Part shown: positions 11,458 to 24,900 of the stretch, one piece after another | How positions within the stretch are numbered: position 1 is the stretch's first letter | Layout of the letters: each line of letters starts with the position of its first letter | Assembly: GCA_048013815.1 (NCBI GenBank) | Contig: CM106585.1 | Span: 13,764,001-13,828,000, forward strand | Length of the DNA stretch: 64,000 nucleotides | Direction of reading: 5' to 3' | From: Setoptus koraiensis | Lineage: Eukaryota > Arthropoda | Position numbers and translations under genes: made by a program | Notes under the pieces: model-generated | The model's input: the letters and a program-made list of their open reading frames with translations, nothing else | Database searches by the model: none | What the model was told of the DNA's origin: nothing

Positions 11458-11463
11458 AATAAA
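11458..11463 (+). terminator. Poly(A) signal of GNB5
   Basis: AATAAA 85 nt after the GNB5 stop, just before the stop codon of the convergent BICDL1 gene, so the two 3'UTRs must nearly touch or overlap. Confidence 0.6.
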
Positions 11464-11490
11464 GTTTTTGTTTTTAACATTGCTGCTCCT

Positions 11491-14400
11491 TCAGCTATTA
11501 GCATTTAACATTGATTTCCAATAGTTTCTTATCATGGATTTGGTGCCGTTTGAGTTGCCACTGAAAAGCAGCTGAGTTAAACCATTAGTAGTATTAGTAT
11601 TTTTGTTGTTTCCATTTAGTTGATTGGCACGACGCATTTTCTCAGCATATTCTTCCCAGGTAAACTTGGCCTTGACAGAATCTTGTGTCATGTAGTGCAT
11701 GTCGTCCTAAAATCGTCACGTCGATCATCGTCGTTATATGATCCAATGTAATCCAATGTGTGTAACGTTACGGATGGTATACGGTTGCAATTAACAACAA
11801 CAACAACAACAATAGAGTTTGTGTGTTATGTTTTAATTGTTGAACACAAAAACGGAATAGACAAGTCAATTGGTTGTTGATTGAGTTAGAAGATAAAGAC
11901 GTGAGAGATTTTATATGAAAGAAAGAAAAAACTGGGCCAATCAAGCGAACGATTCTCAGCAAGAGGGCGTGAGAGAGCCGTTAGTTTGTTTGAGCAAATC
12001 CAGTTAGACAGGACAACAATAGCGACAACTGAGAGGCTTTTGAACTTTGTTAAAAAGGAAGGGTGTTCATCCGTATGGCAGTATGGTAGCGGTGGGAACA
12101 TATCACATGACGTCTTATTTGTCTCATTTGACGTAACCGGCTACCAGTGAGACAACGCCGGCAAAGCGACAGTTGCAACCGTGGACTTACCTCGAATTGG
12201 GCCAGTCGCTGGGACAGCTCGCCTTTTTGTTGGACCACCTCCATGAGTTGACTAGTAATTTGCATATTCTCAATGCGTGTTTTGGCTAATGCTATCTCGG
12301 CGTTGTTTTTCCTTTGAACGGCCTCATCGCGCGCCTTCCACGCCAATTTAACTATCTCCTCTTTGGGTTTATCACAATTTTCGAGATCACTTTCCAAGAT
12401 GCCATTGCGTTCCTTGAGATTGTCCAATTGCACTTGCTGTGTAGTGGTTAGTGAGGTCAATTCAATTAATTGGTCCTCTTTCTTTTTTAAATCATCGTTT
12501 AGTTTTTGATGCAACTTCTGCAAATGCTCATAGTCAGCGCGTTCTGCAATCATCAGCTGACAAGTGGCACAGGGCTATTTTCGTTGTTGATAATGGCACA
12601 GGAATTGCAGGGCAATGGGGCACCAAGGAACGGCACAATAATGGGCAATAATGGAAAATGTGCAAATGCGCGTAGTGTTTAAAAGCGCACGTGAAAAACA
12701 CGTTACAAATGTAAACAAACAAACATATCGCATGATGCATTACGGAATATATATTGAAATAATTGGATTATTGTAATAATTGGATGATGATTTAATTAAT
12801 AAGTTTATGTAATAAATCATCAACAACCGATCACGATCACTTATCGGTCAGAACGCTTACCATTTCCTCTATGAGGCCCTTGACATTGTTCAATAGTTTG
12901 GTCCATTGAACTGGGTCGCAAGCCTGGGCAGTGCCCCTCGGCGATTTGGCTGCAATGGTTGAATGGATTTTGCATAGGATAGTTGTGAAACAAAGATCAG
13001 TGAATCAGTTTGAAGACAGTTTATTCAGTGAGGATCTCAGCTGAAAAGGCTCCGAGTCGAATATGCACCGGAGATCCACTCACCATCATCAGCGGATATG
13101 CCGCTGTCCTCGGCAGAATTGGGGCTGTTCAATTGGTTGCTCTGCAAACTAATCAAGGACTCCTTCCTGTGCTGAAGATCGATATAGAACCGTTTGAGCA
13201 AATCGTAGATTTCGACCATCAACTCCTGATATAAAAGAATGTTAGTAAGTCAGTATGAGAGAGGGCCAGATGAAATCAAAGTGATAGAGCTGCGAAGCAT
13301 GTGGATGTAGCCAAATAGATAAAGTTGACACTTACCTGGCACATCTCGTTTAATTCGTCCTCGTGAGCGGAAATTTCGTCGCAATCACTGGCCGAAGATC
13401 TGTGACCACTGCTATCGTCGACATCGTCCACACTACTAGATCGGTGATGTCCATGAGAGCCAGATAGCGCAAGCAAGTTTTTGCTATTTGGCGACGACAA
13501 CGACGATTGCAATTCCAATTCATCGTACAACGATGTAGGACCGTGATTGGCCGATGTCACTTGATTATCATTGTCCACATTATCTGTGGTCAGTTGTTGT
13601 TCATTGTTGTTAGACAATAGCATGCCCTTATTATTGTGATTTTTGGCACTAGAACGATGTCGGTTGTGTTGTGCTCGTACCGAGGTTGACAATGGTCGCC
13701 TGTATTGATGATGAGATCTAGCTGACGATATTTGGTGTTGTCTCAAATTAGACAAAATCTGTGGCACGTTGGACGACTGTTGTTGTTGTTGTTGTTGATC
13801 AATTGTAGAATTATCACAAGTTGCGCTAGCCATGCTGCTATCATCCAATTTATTTGCCAGCCATGTATTGGCATGACGCAATTCATCTAATTCTCTTTGT
13901 TGATTCATTAATTTCACATCCTTGTCGTTGATACATTTCTCTAGCATCACAATTTTGTCACCTAATTCCTCTAATGACATATTTAAATTGTTTCTCTCAC
14001 AATTGCTTGTGTTGAGTCTACGCTCGAGCTCCTCTTTTCTATTGCTCAGCAATTGTATCTCCTCTCTTAGTGTGTCCAATTGAACTTCGTGATCTTGCCG
14101 ATTCGACAGACGAACCTTGAATTTGCCCATCATTTGCTCGAGCTGATTGGACACTGTCTTTTCCGATTCTTGTGCCTGTTATTGTTGTATTTTTATCGAT
14201 AATGAGAGCAAAGAGATGAGTTAGGAGATTGTTAGGAATAGCTTACAGTTTGAGAGCGATTTGTTTTGAAGATAAAATGGTTAGTGGGCAATGTTAATTA
14301 CAGGCTGCTGCTGCCGCGAATGCAAATCCATAACGGTGTTATTGTTTTCGTCTCCACACACCAGACTGTCATCCAGACTGTCACAACTGAAATCGTCGAA

Positions 14401-17400
14401 GGCGTTAATGGAGTCTATTTCGCATCTTTCATCTTTTAATTGCTGCTTAGCAGCTTGCAAGTCTGACGGAGGGGCCGCCGACGAAGATGCTTTGCTGAAT
14501 GTTAGAAAACGCTTCTTAAAATTGCGTCTCTTCTCTTTGATAGCGGGCGCGTTGTAGCCAGATTTCAGGCTCGAAATAGATATAGAGCCTAGACTCTTCT
14601 TTCTGCTCAACCAACGGTCGTCGGCACGAGCCTCATTCTCTCTGACGACCGGCAAGCTCGAGTTGTGGCTTGATTGTGGCGCATCACAATGCGAATAATC
14701 ATTGGCCGGATGTTTGTGATCTAGCGAGATGAGCGATTTGAATTTCTTCATCTTAACTGACTGTTAACTGACACGCTGTTAGAAGCGGAAAAATAAGTTC
14801 TTGGCTCGGGTTCGGTGTGGCGACTATATCTGACTATCTGGGCACGAGTGAGCAATGATTGTAAATGTACAGTAATAAGGGAAATTGTGGCCACAATCAG
14901 CAGGCTAAAAGCAGCGTATGATTTATTGATGGGTAATTTTTTTTATTCACAATTGTCAGTGAGGCAAGCGCACAATTAATTATGAGACAACTGCTGTCTC
15001 TGACTTGTAAACAAAGGCATATTGTGCAATTTGCATTGTGGATGACATCATCATGGTGACATATGCCCACTGACTGACAGACACTGACAATGTCAGCAGC
15101 GACACACATGAATTAAAGTATCACATGTCGGCTAGATAGACAGCTGTAAATGTAGCCAAGATAGAGCATAACAATTATTGGCGCCAAATGCCAATGACAA
15201 TTCATTGTTACGTATGACGTGTCGCTACTTTATGATGACATTGGTGCACTTGTCGTGGTGGCATCAAGTTACTACTGTCGCCAGTTATCTGATCGCTCTC
15301 GAGACTCACAAATCAACAAATTGTCAACAAATCAACGACGCATTTGCCGCGTTTATTGACAAAAAACAGCTGACTTATCGATTGCATCATTAATGGAATG
15401 TTATAGGCGAGACTGTTGGACTGTTAGAGGCGAGACGCTTTCAAATGAAACTTCAAATCAAACACAAGATTGAACAATGATTAATCAGTTACACTGCCGT
15501 TGATTTGCTGTCGAGCGATGCGGGCCAACCAAGAAACACACAACTACCGTTACAAAAACCTTATTGATTATGTATTGTTTGCATTGTGATGCAACTGACA
15601 ATTGTGAGCTTTGTGTCGGTTGTGTGAGCATACAGGCGGTTAGTGATACAGGCTGGCATGTTGGTGTAACAAGCCTGTTATGCTAACAAGTGCTAACAAG
15701 CTAGACAAAGCTAGACGAAAGTGAAAAGAGAGGGCCGCTATTGATCACTTGTATTCTCTCCACTGTTATGTATTTATTTATTATTGCTATTACATAACAA
15801 AACGAGGCCACACTACACGCACTCACTGCACAACTGATACAACAAGCAATAACTGTTACTGTAGATGATCACCTGTATCATCTGTAGTATTATGCAGTAT
15901 TATTACAGCAGTATTATTACAGCAGTATTATTACATATTACATATTATAAACAGTTCAAGCAGTGTCAGGCGAATCAGAGAGGCTCTCGTGACCCGCTAA
16001 TCATGTTGCGTAATAATCATGCGTTGCGTAAGCGCGTGAGACACACAATATGATCACATTATGATGATCAATTGTTGGCCGCTGAGGGAAAGCGAGCCGG
16101 CCGCTACACAAAGCGACTCGCCAATGCATACTGTATATCCTGGAAAATACCAGCAATATATATTACGTGTATATATATTGCTGGATATATATTACTGGAT
16201 ACATGTTGCTGGATATGTATTACTGGATATGCGGACAGGAAAGAGGATTAGAGTCTGAATGTTGTTGCAGTGTTTACAACAAATTGTATGACAACAACAG
16301 CCACAACAACAGCGACAACAAAGAAACTGCAAACCGCTGCATCTAGATCCCGTTCGCGCTCATTCACTTTTGCTCCAGTTTTAAGCTTGCTTGGGCCGGC
16401 TTTGGCCAGCTAAAACCAGCAGCCCAAAGAATTCACTTTCTCATGACGAGCGCAACCACTGACCGCTGCAAGTTAATCATAATCATCATAATAATGACGC
16501 TGATGATGATCCAGTTGGCCAGTTGGCCAGTTGGCTGGCTGCCGCATGCAGCAACATGCGGCAAACAATTTGCGGCTATAATTAATCACCACGACGCATA
16601 GACATCTTGGCATGCGTCTTCCGTTGCGTCGCGCCCGTTACGCAACTGCCGGCCATTTTAACTGGCTAGCTGCTGCTTGGCCACAGTTACGCAATGCTAC
16701 CTGTTACATTATCCTGTGACTCGCACAATGTGTGTGTGTGTGAGTCACAGGCAAAGCTGGCAAAAGCTGGCAGAGATTGAATGATGATGCTAAGCAACTT
16801 GACAGCCGCAACGGTAGCAGTCATCACAACATCACACGGCTCGCTCGAGTCAGCAGTGGTCATCGCAACGAATTGAGCATTGAGCTTCATTGGCTTCTCT
16901 TGTTTGTATCATCTTCATAATTCACTCTCCATTATATATATATTGTTCGCTTGGCAAGCTGCTCGTCTCCAGTTGGCATGATCGATGATGCAAGCTGTGA
17001 AAAGAGCTAGCAGACAATTGTTGTGTCGAGCTTGTGCCGGATTTGTGTCGGATTAGTGGCAATAGTGATTCATCAGTGAGCGAGAGGAGCGGGCAATTGG
17101 CCGCCAGCTTGCACTTACCTGTTTCAATTCATTGGTTAGGCGTTGATTTTGCTGTACAAGATAATCAAAATCGAGCTCCTTCTCCTAATAAAACCCGTAA
17201 TAATAATCGTAATCATATTCGCACAATCACAGTCATTGGTTTATCATGGTTGCATGGCGCAAGCAACAATGGGCAACCGGTGATTGGTTTGCCATTGGTC
17301 GATCAATTGTTATGGTGGCAGTCGGTTGTTTCGGCAAGTTGTTGCGTTACGTTAAACGACGTGACAGCACGACGACAAACAAGAGTGGTTGTTGCAGTTG

Positions 17401-20400
17401 CATGTCGTTGTCGTTGTTGTCCATGTTGTCGTTGTCGTTGTTGTCGTTGTTGTCCATGTTGTCGTTGTTGTCCATGTTGTTGTCGTTGTCGAGCCGAGTG
17501 TGAGCAGTCATCAGTGGACAATTTGATTTCGTTTGATACACCACAAACGGGGGGGAAAGTTGATAGGAAATTGTTATTATTATTATTGTTGTTGCGTTAT
17601 TGTTGTATGTGTGAGATCAAGAGAGCTTGCCATCTACGGCGCCGTCTACGGTGTGCACTGTATCTTTTATCCGCATTAACAAGTGTTACAGTGTTTGCAG
17701 TTTGCCGTTTGGGCACAGCTTGCACAGGTAGTGAAACGGCATTAGTAACAATTTAGGATTTTAATGAAAATGAAATGAAAAAGGACAGCGACAGCGAGAG
17801 AAAAATGAAAGTATCTCCGTTGTGCACCGTTGGCCCATCCAACTTTATAATCAACTAACTCACTGTTACTAAAGCTACAAAGTGATTAGATCAACTGGAC
17901 AAAACGGCACACACAATATCGTCGCTGGCCTGTATTATCCGCCAGCCACCAATTCTAATACTAATACTATAACTCAACCACCAACCACCAACCATTAACC
18001 GTTAATCGACGCGATCGTGCCGAAACTCACACACTCGCAAACAGTTACAGTTGGTCTCACACAACGAGAGTTCATTTTTACCTGTTCATTTGCGCCACTT
18101 TCCAGCAAAAGCTCGCTTGTTTGTCATTACATGAGACAACAACAACAACAACAAGGCACGATCAACGTTAATTGATATATATATATAACTGCTGTGATCG
18201 ATAAATATACATCATGGGAAGCGTGATATCATCGACGCTATCAACTCGACAGTATCGGCCTGTCGAGCCGGCGATGACTTCAAATTGCAACTCGCTCTGT
18301 CTGTCACTGTGACAGTGTCACAACGACCAGTCAGCTGGTTGTTGCTCCCCACTTGACTGGTGTGGTCAATATGACACACATGGCCGTTTGTTGCCCGGCG
18401 ACGAGCGACGAGCGCGATCTGCGACCTGTGACTTGACAGCGTCAAGTGTCATCGACACGTCAGCTGTTTTCCGTCATCCATGTCCGGTCAGCTGTTGCGC
18501 TAGTTGTTGTGCAGTTAGTTGCGCACATCTGTCATCAATCATCTGTCATCAATCATCTGGCACCAATCGCTGACAGATGCTAACAGATGATATACCGACC
18601 AATAAACAAGAGCATTTAAGCAAGTTGTTGATTACGTAACGCGCACACTTGATTACGTAACGCGCACAATTGGCGCCACTATCGTCGCAAATGTAACTTA
18701 CATAATTATGTATTATGTAAAACGCCAAAAGCGGGCGAAAATGCCAATCGGCGCCGATCATGAAACTTTGATGAGATCGGCGCCGATTGGCAGCTCATCA
18801 AAGTTTGATGATCAAACAGGTTGCTGTGGCGCGTTTGGGACGGCGCTGCCAGGCTAATTAGTTTTGGGCATCCATCTATCTGTCGTCGTTGGCGATTCGT
18901 CGAGAACCCGTTTTAATGTGTGCGCTCATTGGCGTTCGTTTGCGTTCGGTTGCGTTCGGTTGCGTTCGTTTGCGTTCGTTTGCGTTCGGTTGCGTTCGGT
19001 TGCGTTCGGTTGCGCTCGTTTGCGTTAATCGTCCTTGGCTATTGGCCGTGTGCGATCACTATTGTCTACGGCAATCGGGAGATCGGCCGATCAGGGACAA
19101 ATGAACAAATGAAGGCGAGCACTTATTGGCCACCAACGATAATAATAATAACAATGAGGGCACCACCACCACCGACTACAACAACGACAGCAACAGCAGC
19201 GACGACAGCAGCAACAGCAGCAACAACAACAACAGCAGCAGCAACAACAACGACAACAACAACGACAACAACAACAGCAGCAACAACAACAACAACAACA
19301 ACACAGTTCGATATACAGTGATACACAGTGTACAGGTGAATTGTGGCCGAATCAAGAGCAACTCTCGCTCTCACAAGCTGGTTGTAGTGACATAACACAT
19401 GAGCTGTTGATTGACAGGCAAGTTGGCGCTGACGAGAACAGTTGCACTTGTTGTGTCGCTCATTTGCATATCGCTTGCCGTTGCTCGAGTTGATCCACTC
19501 TAATGGAGTCAGTCTGGCACAGTCGCTGTGGGCACACAACGAGCGATCCAGCGACCACTTATTAGAGATCGATTTAAAGTGGCCAACGGGCCACTTTGGG
19601 CCGCTCGTCATGACGACGGCACAAACGGGCGCCGTTATTTGTGCGACGCTGCCAAATTAAGCGTGAGCCGAGCGCTGTTGCTGGCATGTTGTTGGCATGT
19701 TGTTGTCGCTCTCGTTCTCGTTCGCGACAACAGGTGACACAAACAACAACGACAACAACGACAAGCACAGGGCGACAGTCGTCGTGCGATACCGGCCAGC
19801 GCAAGCGCAACAGCGTGCCAATTGACTGGCAGTCACAGGTCGCTGCTCATGGTCAGCGCAGTTCCCATGATGCGATCGATGCGACGCAACCGATCGATCG
19901 TCTTGGTCAGTCTGTTTTGTTTTTGCGCCTTTGCATGGGCTGGCATGGTAATCAATGGCAACATGATGATAAATAGCAGCGTATGCGCGCAACAATCTCA
20001 CAGTCACAGGCAGACGCGCGGGGGTCAATCGGCGAGCGAGTTGCGACTGGCGAGCGAATTGCGAGTGACTCGCAGCGAGCGACTCGCAGCGGCCAACGAA
20101 CTCACCTGTGTGTCAGTTTGGAACTGTCAGTAAATAGATCGCATGTTTGTTTATATTTTTTGCATCATAAATGAGCAGCCCGAGGAAATTGCTCGCAAGC
20201 ACAGTGATGCACAATGATGATGCCAGTTGATCAAGGTGACGCGCTCCATTGGACACAACACATTGCCAAGTGTAACAACAAACGTGAGCACATGCTCCTC
20301 TGGTGGATAGAGTGCGAAAGTAAAATTGTAGCTAAATTAAATAGACAATTCTGACAGCAAACACACTGTGACAGTGAGAGAAACACGACGACATGGCTCG

Positions 20401-21870
20401 TTTGGCGTGCGACTTTTCCTACGCTCTCTGTCTGTCCGTCCGTCTGTCTGTCTGTCCGTCTGTCTGGACATAGTGGACAGCCTCTAGTGGACGGTCCGCA
20501 GCGCTAGAGGGCGTGACTTGGCCCCCTGTCTAATTACTTGCTGGCCGGCCGTCGGCGCGACCAACACATTGCATAACATGCACACAAAACAAACAAACGC
20601 GCAACAGGTGCTTGACACGGTTGCGCGAACAGTTGAACTGTCAAAACAACTCACCTGTGCACGCTTGCGCTGTCTTGGGATGCCATGTCCACACACACAC
20701 ACTGTTACGTAACTAACGTAAACAAACACACAGGCAATGCAGTTGGCGAGATATATTGTTTGTTTGTCTGTGTGTGTGTCTGTTTGTTCGCTTGTTTGTG
20801 CTCGGGCCGTGCGATCAGGCCGATCAGCTGACTTGATCTAATAATAATTAGATCAAGTCAGCTGACTGTCAGTGGGACTGTGCAACTGTCATCGTGTCAT
20901 CTGTCATATTGAATATTGCACTTGCCAGACTTGTTGGCAAATATGCAAATGTGGCTGGGCGAGTGCAAACAATTGTAAGTTGAACTGCTCACACTGTTCA
21001 TTAGCACACAAGTGGCAACTGTGCATTACATAACTTCAACTTGTTGGCTCCAACACGCCGCCAATGCAGCTCTCCGGTCAGCTGTTTCAGCCAGTCCAAT
21101 CACAGCCAGTCCAATCACAGCCAGCCAGCCAGCAGCACCTGTTGACACGAAGCCAATTACTTTTTTATTTTATTCTCTCTCTCTCTCTCTTGTTTATTTG
21201 CATCCATCATCATCGGTCTATTTATATCTGCATGCCGCTGCCGCTGCTATTCACTTTCATGCACTATTCACTTGGCACTTGACGATGAATATTTAGCGCC
21301 AATGAGCTAAATATTCATGAATCGCATCCGCTATTGCCGGCGTTGGCCGCTATTGGCGCCACCATTAAAAGCAGCGTTACCGTTATAAACGTTACTATTA
21401 GCGCTGCACTCTGCTCACACTGTCAGTTGGTTGGTGTGCCCAGGTAACGAGGCAACTGGACCCCAAAAGAGTGCGCCCGTTGCCATGGCAGCGCCTATCA
21501 GTGGCCGGGCCAAATGAGATCATTTACCTTTGTGTTGTTTGGGCTGTTGCTGTTGTTGTTGTCGGTGTTGTTGTTGTCGGTGTTGTTGTTGTTGTTGTTG
21601 GCGCTGTTGCGCAATCTGCGATGATGCAACTGGCGACGGTGAACTAGTTACAACGTTGGCATCACTCGTCAACTTGCGCAACTAGTTAACGCACTGTAAA
21701 TACTTGCGTAACGTAACGGTGCCAACAGCACAACAAGTGCAACGCAACCCCCCCGTACAGGTGATAGACAGACAGGGCAAGCGACGATGGCCAGCGACAG
21801 AGACAGAGAGCAATTTGCTCGGCTTGCATCTCATCAATCTCGGCCTCATTGTCAACCACCCACTGTGCCA

Positions 21871-21914
<44 letters not shown>

Positions 21915-24900
21915 TCACCTGTGCCTGTGTGTGATTGAACTGACCAACTGTATTTGTTGGTCAACCAACCAAATACATTGCGTCATGTAAATACTAATAT
22001 TATTGGCATGTGTCTGTGGCAGATATGCCAGATTCCAGGTTGCCTGGCAACGATCCGACGCTGTCTGGCCACAGCAAATGCTAACTGTATCTGCATAGAT
22101 GCGCGATATAAATAATATCTATGCAGACACAGATTTAGATTTATTTGTATTGATGCTGTTACTGTGTTTGATGGTGCACTGATGCAACAACGTTGCATAA
22201 CAACACCTTATATAACAACAACAACACATTGTATAACAACAACACATTGTGCAACAACAACACTTGGCACAACAGGTTGTGTAACATTGTTGTTATAACA
22301 AGATCAATTCAATGCGCCCAATGTAAATCGCCCGCCAATCAAGCCAATCTGACGCGCTATTTAATTGTGAATTAATCAAATTGCGTCATCACATTGCGTC
22401 ATCGCGCATGCCAATCGGGCATTGCGATCAAATGAGATTACATTTACATTACAATTCATTTATTAGCATCATCATCTGTCTTGTAGCAACACACTTAGGC
22501 AGCAGTTAGGCAACACTGTTGCTGCTACTGCCAACAACTGCACCGTTACCAGACATTGCCCAACTGCACCGTTATGTTACCGTTACGTAACGTTACGTAA
22601 CGTTACGTAACGTTACGTAACGTTACGTAATGTTACGCAACCGTTTGAGAGACCTTGCCAAGGGCGCCAGCCTTGGACAAACAAGCGCTGTTGTAAGAGG
22701 GGCGCTTGTTGCGCTGATCGATTGGTGCATCGATCGACATAAGTCGATCGTAACTCATGCGACGACACAACATGCAAATAAACGCAAACTGCTGCCTCCG
22801 TTGCTGTTGCCGGCAAGCTGTTAGCGCTGGGTGCTAATTAGTGCATGCTAATACAATGTTGCGCAATATAATGTTTATGTTATTGGATAGACCAGTTTGG
22901 CGAGCTCAATTACAGTCGCTTCGCTGGTAGCGGTCGCTTGCCGCTTGTCGAGTGTCGAGTGTGTAACCAGTGAAGCAAAATCACAATTAGGTGAAGCGAG
23001 CCGCCAGTTGCAAATTGTGAATCGTAAAGTGTGAGCAAACACTTGCGATCGCCAACAAATGAATCTCCAATCTATAATCTGAAATCCGCAATGCGCAATG
23101 CGCTTGAATGCTCTCACAATTGGTTGTGCCGCCAAAACGGTCTTGCCAATTGGCGCAATTGATACAATTGTTGCAATACATAACCAATTGGGCCAATTTG
23201 CTCTTATTGTGTTGCCATCTTACCTTTTCCTTTTGTCTCACCAGTTGCTGTTGCTCGTCCAATTGCTTTTGCAGTTTGTTGCAATCCTGTTGCAGGTCGG
23301 CCATTTTGCTCTCGAATTCGCCAACTTTAGACTCCAGACTGCGCTTCAGTGCATATTTCTCCTGTTCCAGTAGCTGCATGCCAATAGTTGATAGCACATT
23401 GACAACAACAAGCGATTATAACGATGACAATGAATGAAACAGACATAAATTATCAGTATATAATTACAATAATAATCAATAGGGGGCCAATTAGAGAGAT
23501 TGTTCAGCCGGCCGACCGGATGAGGCCGACAGCGATTCATTGTCGCATGTAGGCATTTACAATAGACACGTATTACGTAACAAGACAATAGTGTTGAGTA
23601 TGTTTGCAATATTTGACCGCTATGCGCGATATTGGTCGCTTGTATGCTAAGTTGTATCGCACAAGTTGTGCCCCCTAGTGGCGAGAACACAGGGTAGCCC
23701 TATCAAAACCATATATTGGTATTTTGATTTGGTATTGTTGTGCATTTATCAAATTATATCAAAGCCTAAACACACACACACAGATAGGTGAGACAGGTGA
23801 GGGCATTAGTGGCTCGAGTGCAGGCCAGTTGAGGACAGGTGAGGGCAGGCTGATTGGCTTTTGCATTGGTGTGCCATTGACTCTGAATGGCTGGCAATGG
23901 ATCTGATATTTGATTTTGATATTGACGGTCATGCAATACAATTGCATTTTATAAGCACACTTTTATACGCAAAGATTTGCCCTCGGACTGGGCCTATTTG
24001 TGGTGCCAATATTGCTGATATTGACTGATATTGGTTGGCTCACTGTGGGCCGGTTGTTGTGTCGAGACGGCCGACAGTGTCAGCCAATTTGCTGTTGTCG
24101 TTGTTGTTGTTGTTGCATGTAACTCGATAATAACAGCAATAATAATAATAGTAATAATAATAATAATGATAATAAGCTCATAATGGTCTCGCCAATTTAG
24201 GTGGCGGCGAGGATGAGCAGTAGCACGACTCGCGGCTAATACAACACAGGTTATATAACAAGTTGCATTGTATTATGCAGGTTGCATTATTCAGATTGTT
24301 GTTGTTGTTGTTGTTGTTGCAACAACTAAATGGGCCGACAGAAAGCGCACAAAGGCCGCCAGTCCAATGTGAATAGAAAGGCCACAAAGATCGCCAATGA
24401 AAGGCCGATCACACAATAAAAATGAAAACACGAGCCACTCAAATCAAACGAGCAGCTCAAACGAGTTGCGTAATTCGAGTAGCCAGGTGAGCCGAGTTAA
24501 TTTAGTTAATTCAGTTAGTTTTGTGTTTACACGCGATGTATCTCGTTATTATTATGATCGTTATTATTATGATCGTTATTATTATCATTGCAGCGCTTGC
24601 AATCACTGCAATGCAATGACAAGCGGCTCGTTGTAACAAGTGCAACTTTGGTCTGTTGGCCCATTCCAGCGACCGCTCGCTGATTGGCCGGCCGGCCGGC
24701 CGGCCAGTTGGCGGTCAACCTGTTGAGTGCAAGCCGCAAATCGAGCAATGTTTAATTGGCCAATTAGCCCGCGTTCCGTAGAACGCTAATTGGAATGGGC
24801 GCTCGATGACAGTGACAGTTGTTGCGATTGAGACGTTATTATTGCCTATGAATATTACATAATAAATGACACAAGTTGTCGCTTGTCCACCCAAACCGCT

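Noticed and set aside
17034-17756. 240-codon open frame on the plus strand
   Set aside because: It runs through a GTT/GTC triplet array and overlaps a BICDL1 exon on the other strand; composition is repeat-driven.
19120-19611. Long open frames of Val/Ala, Asn/Ser or Leu runs
   Set aside because: Produced by the CAA/CAG triplet array in all phases.
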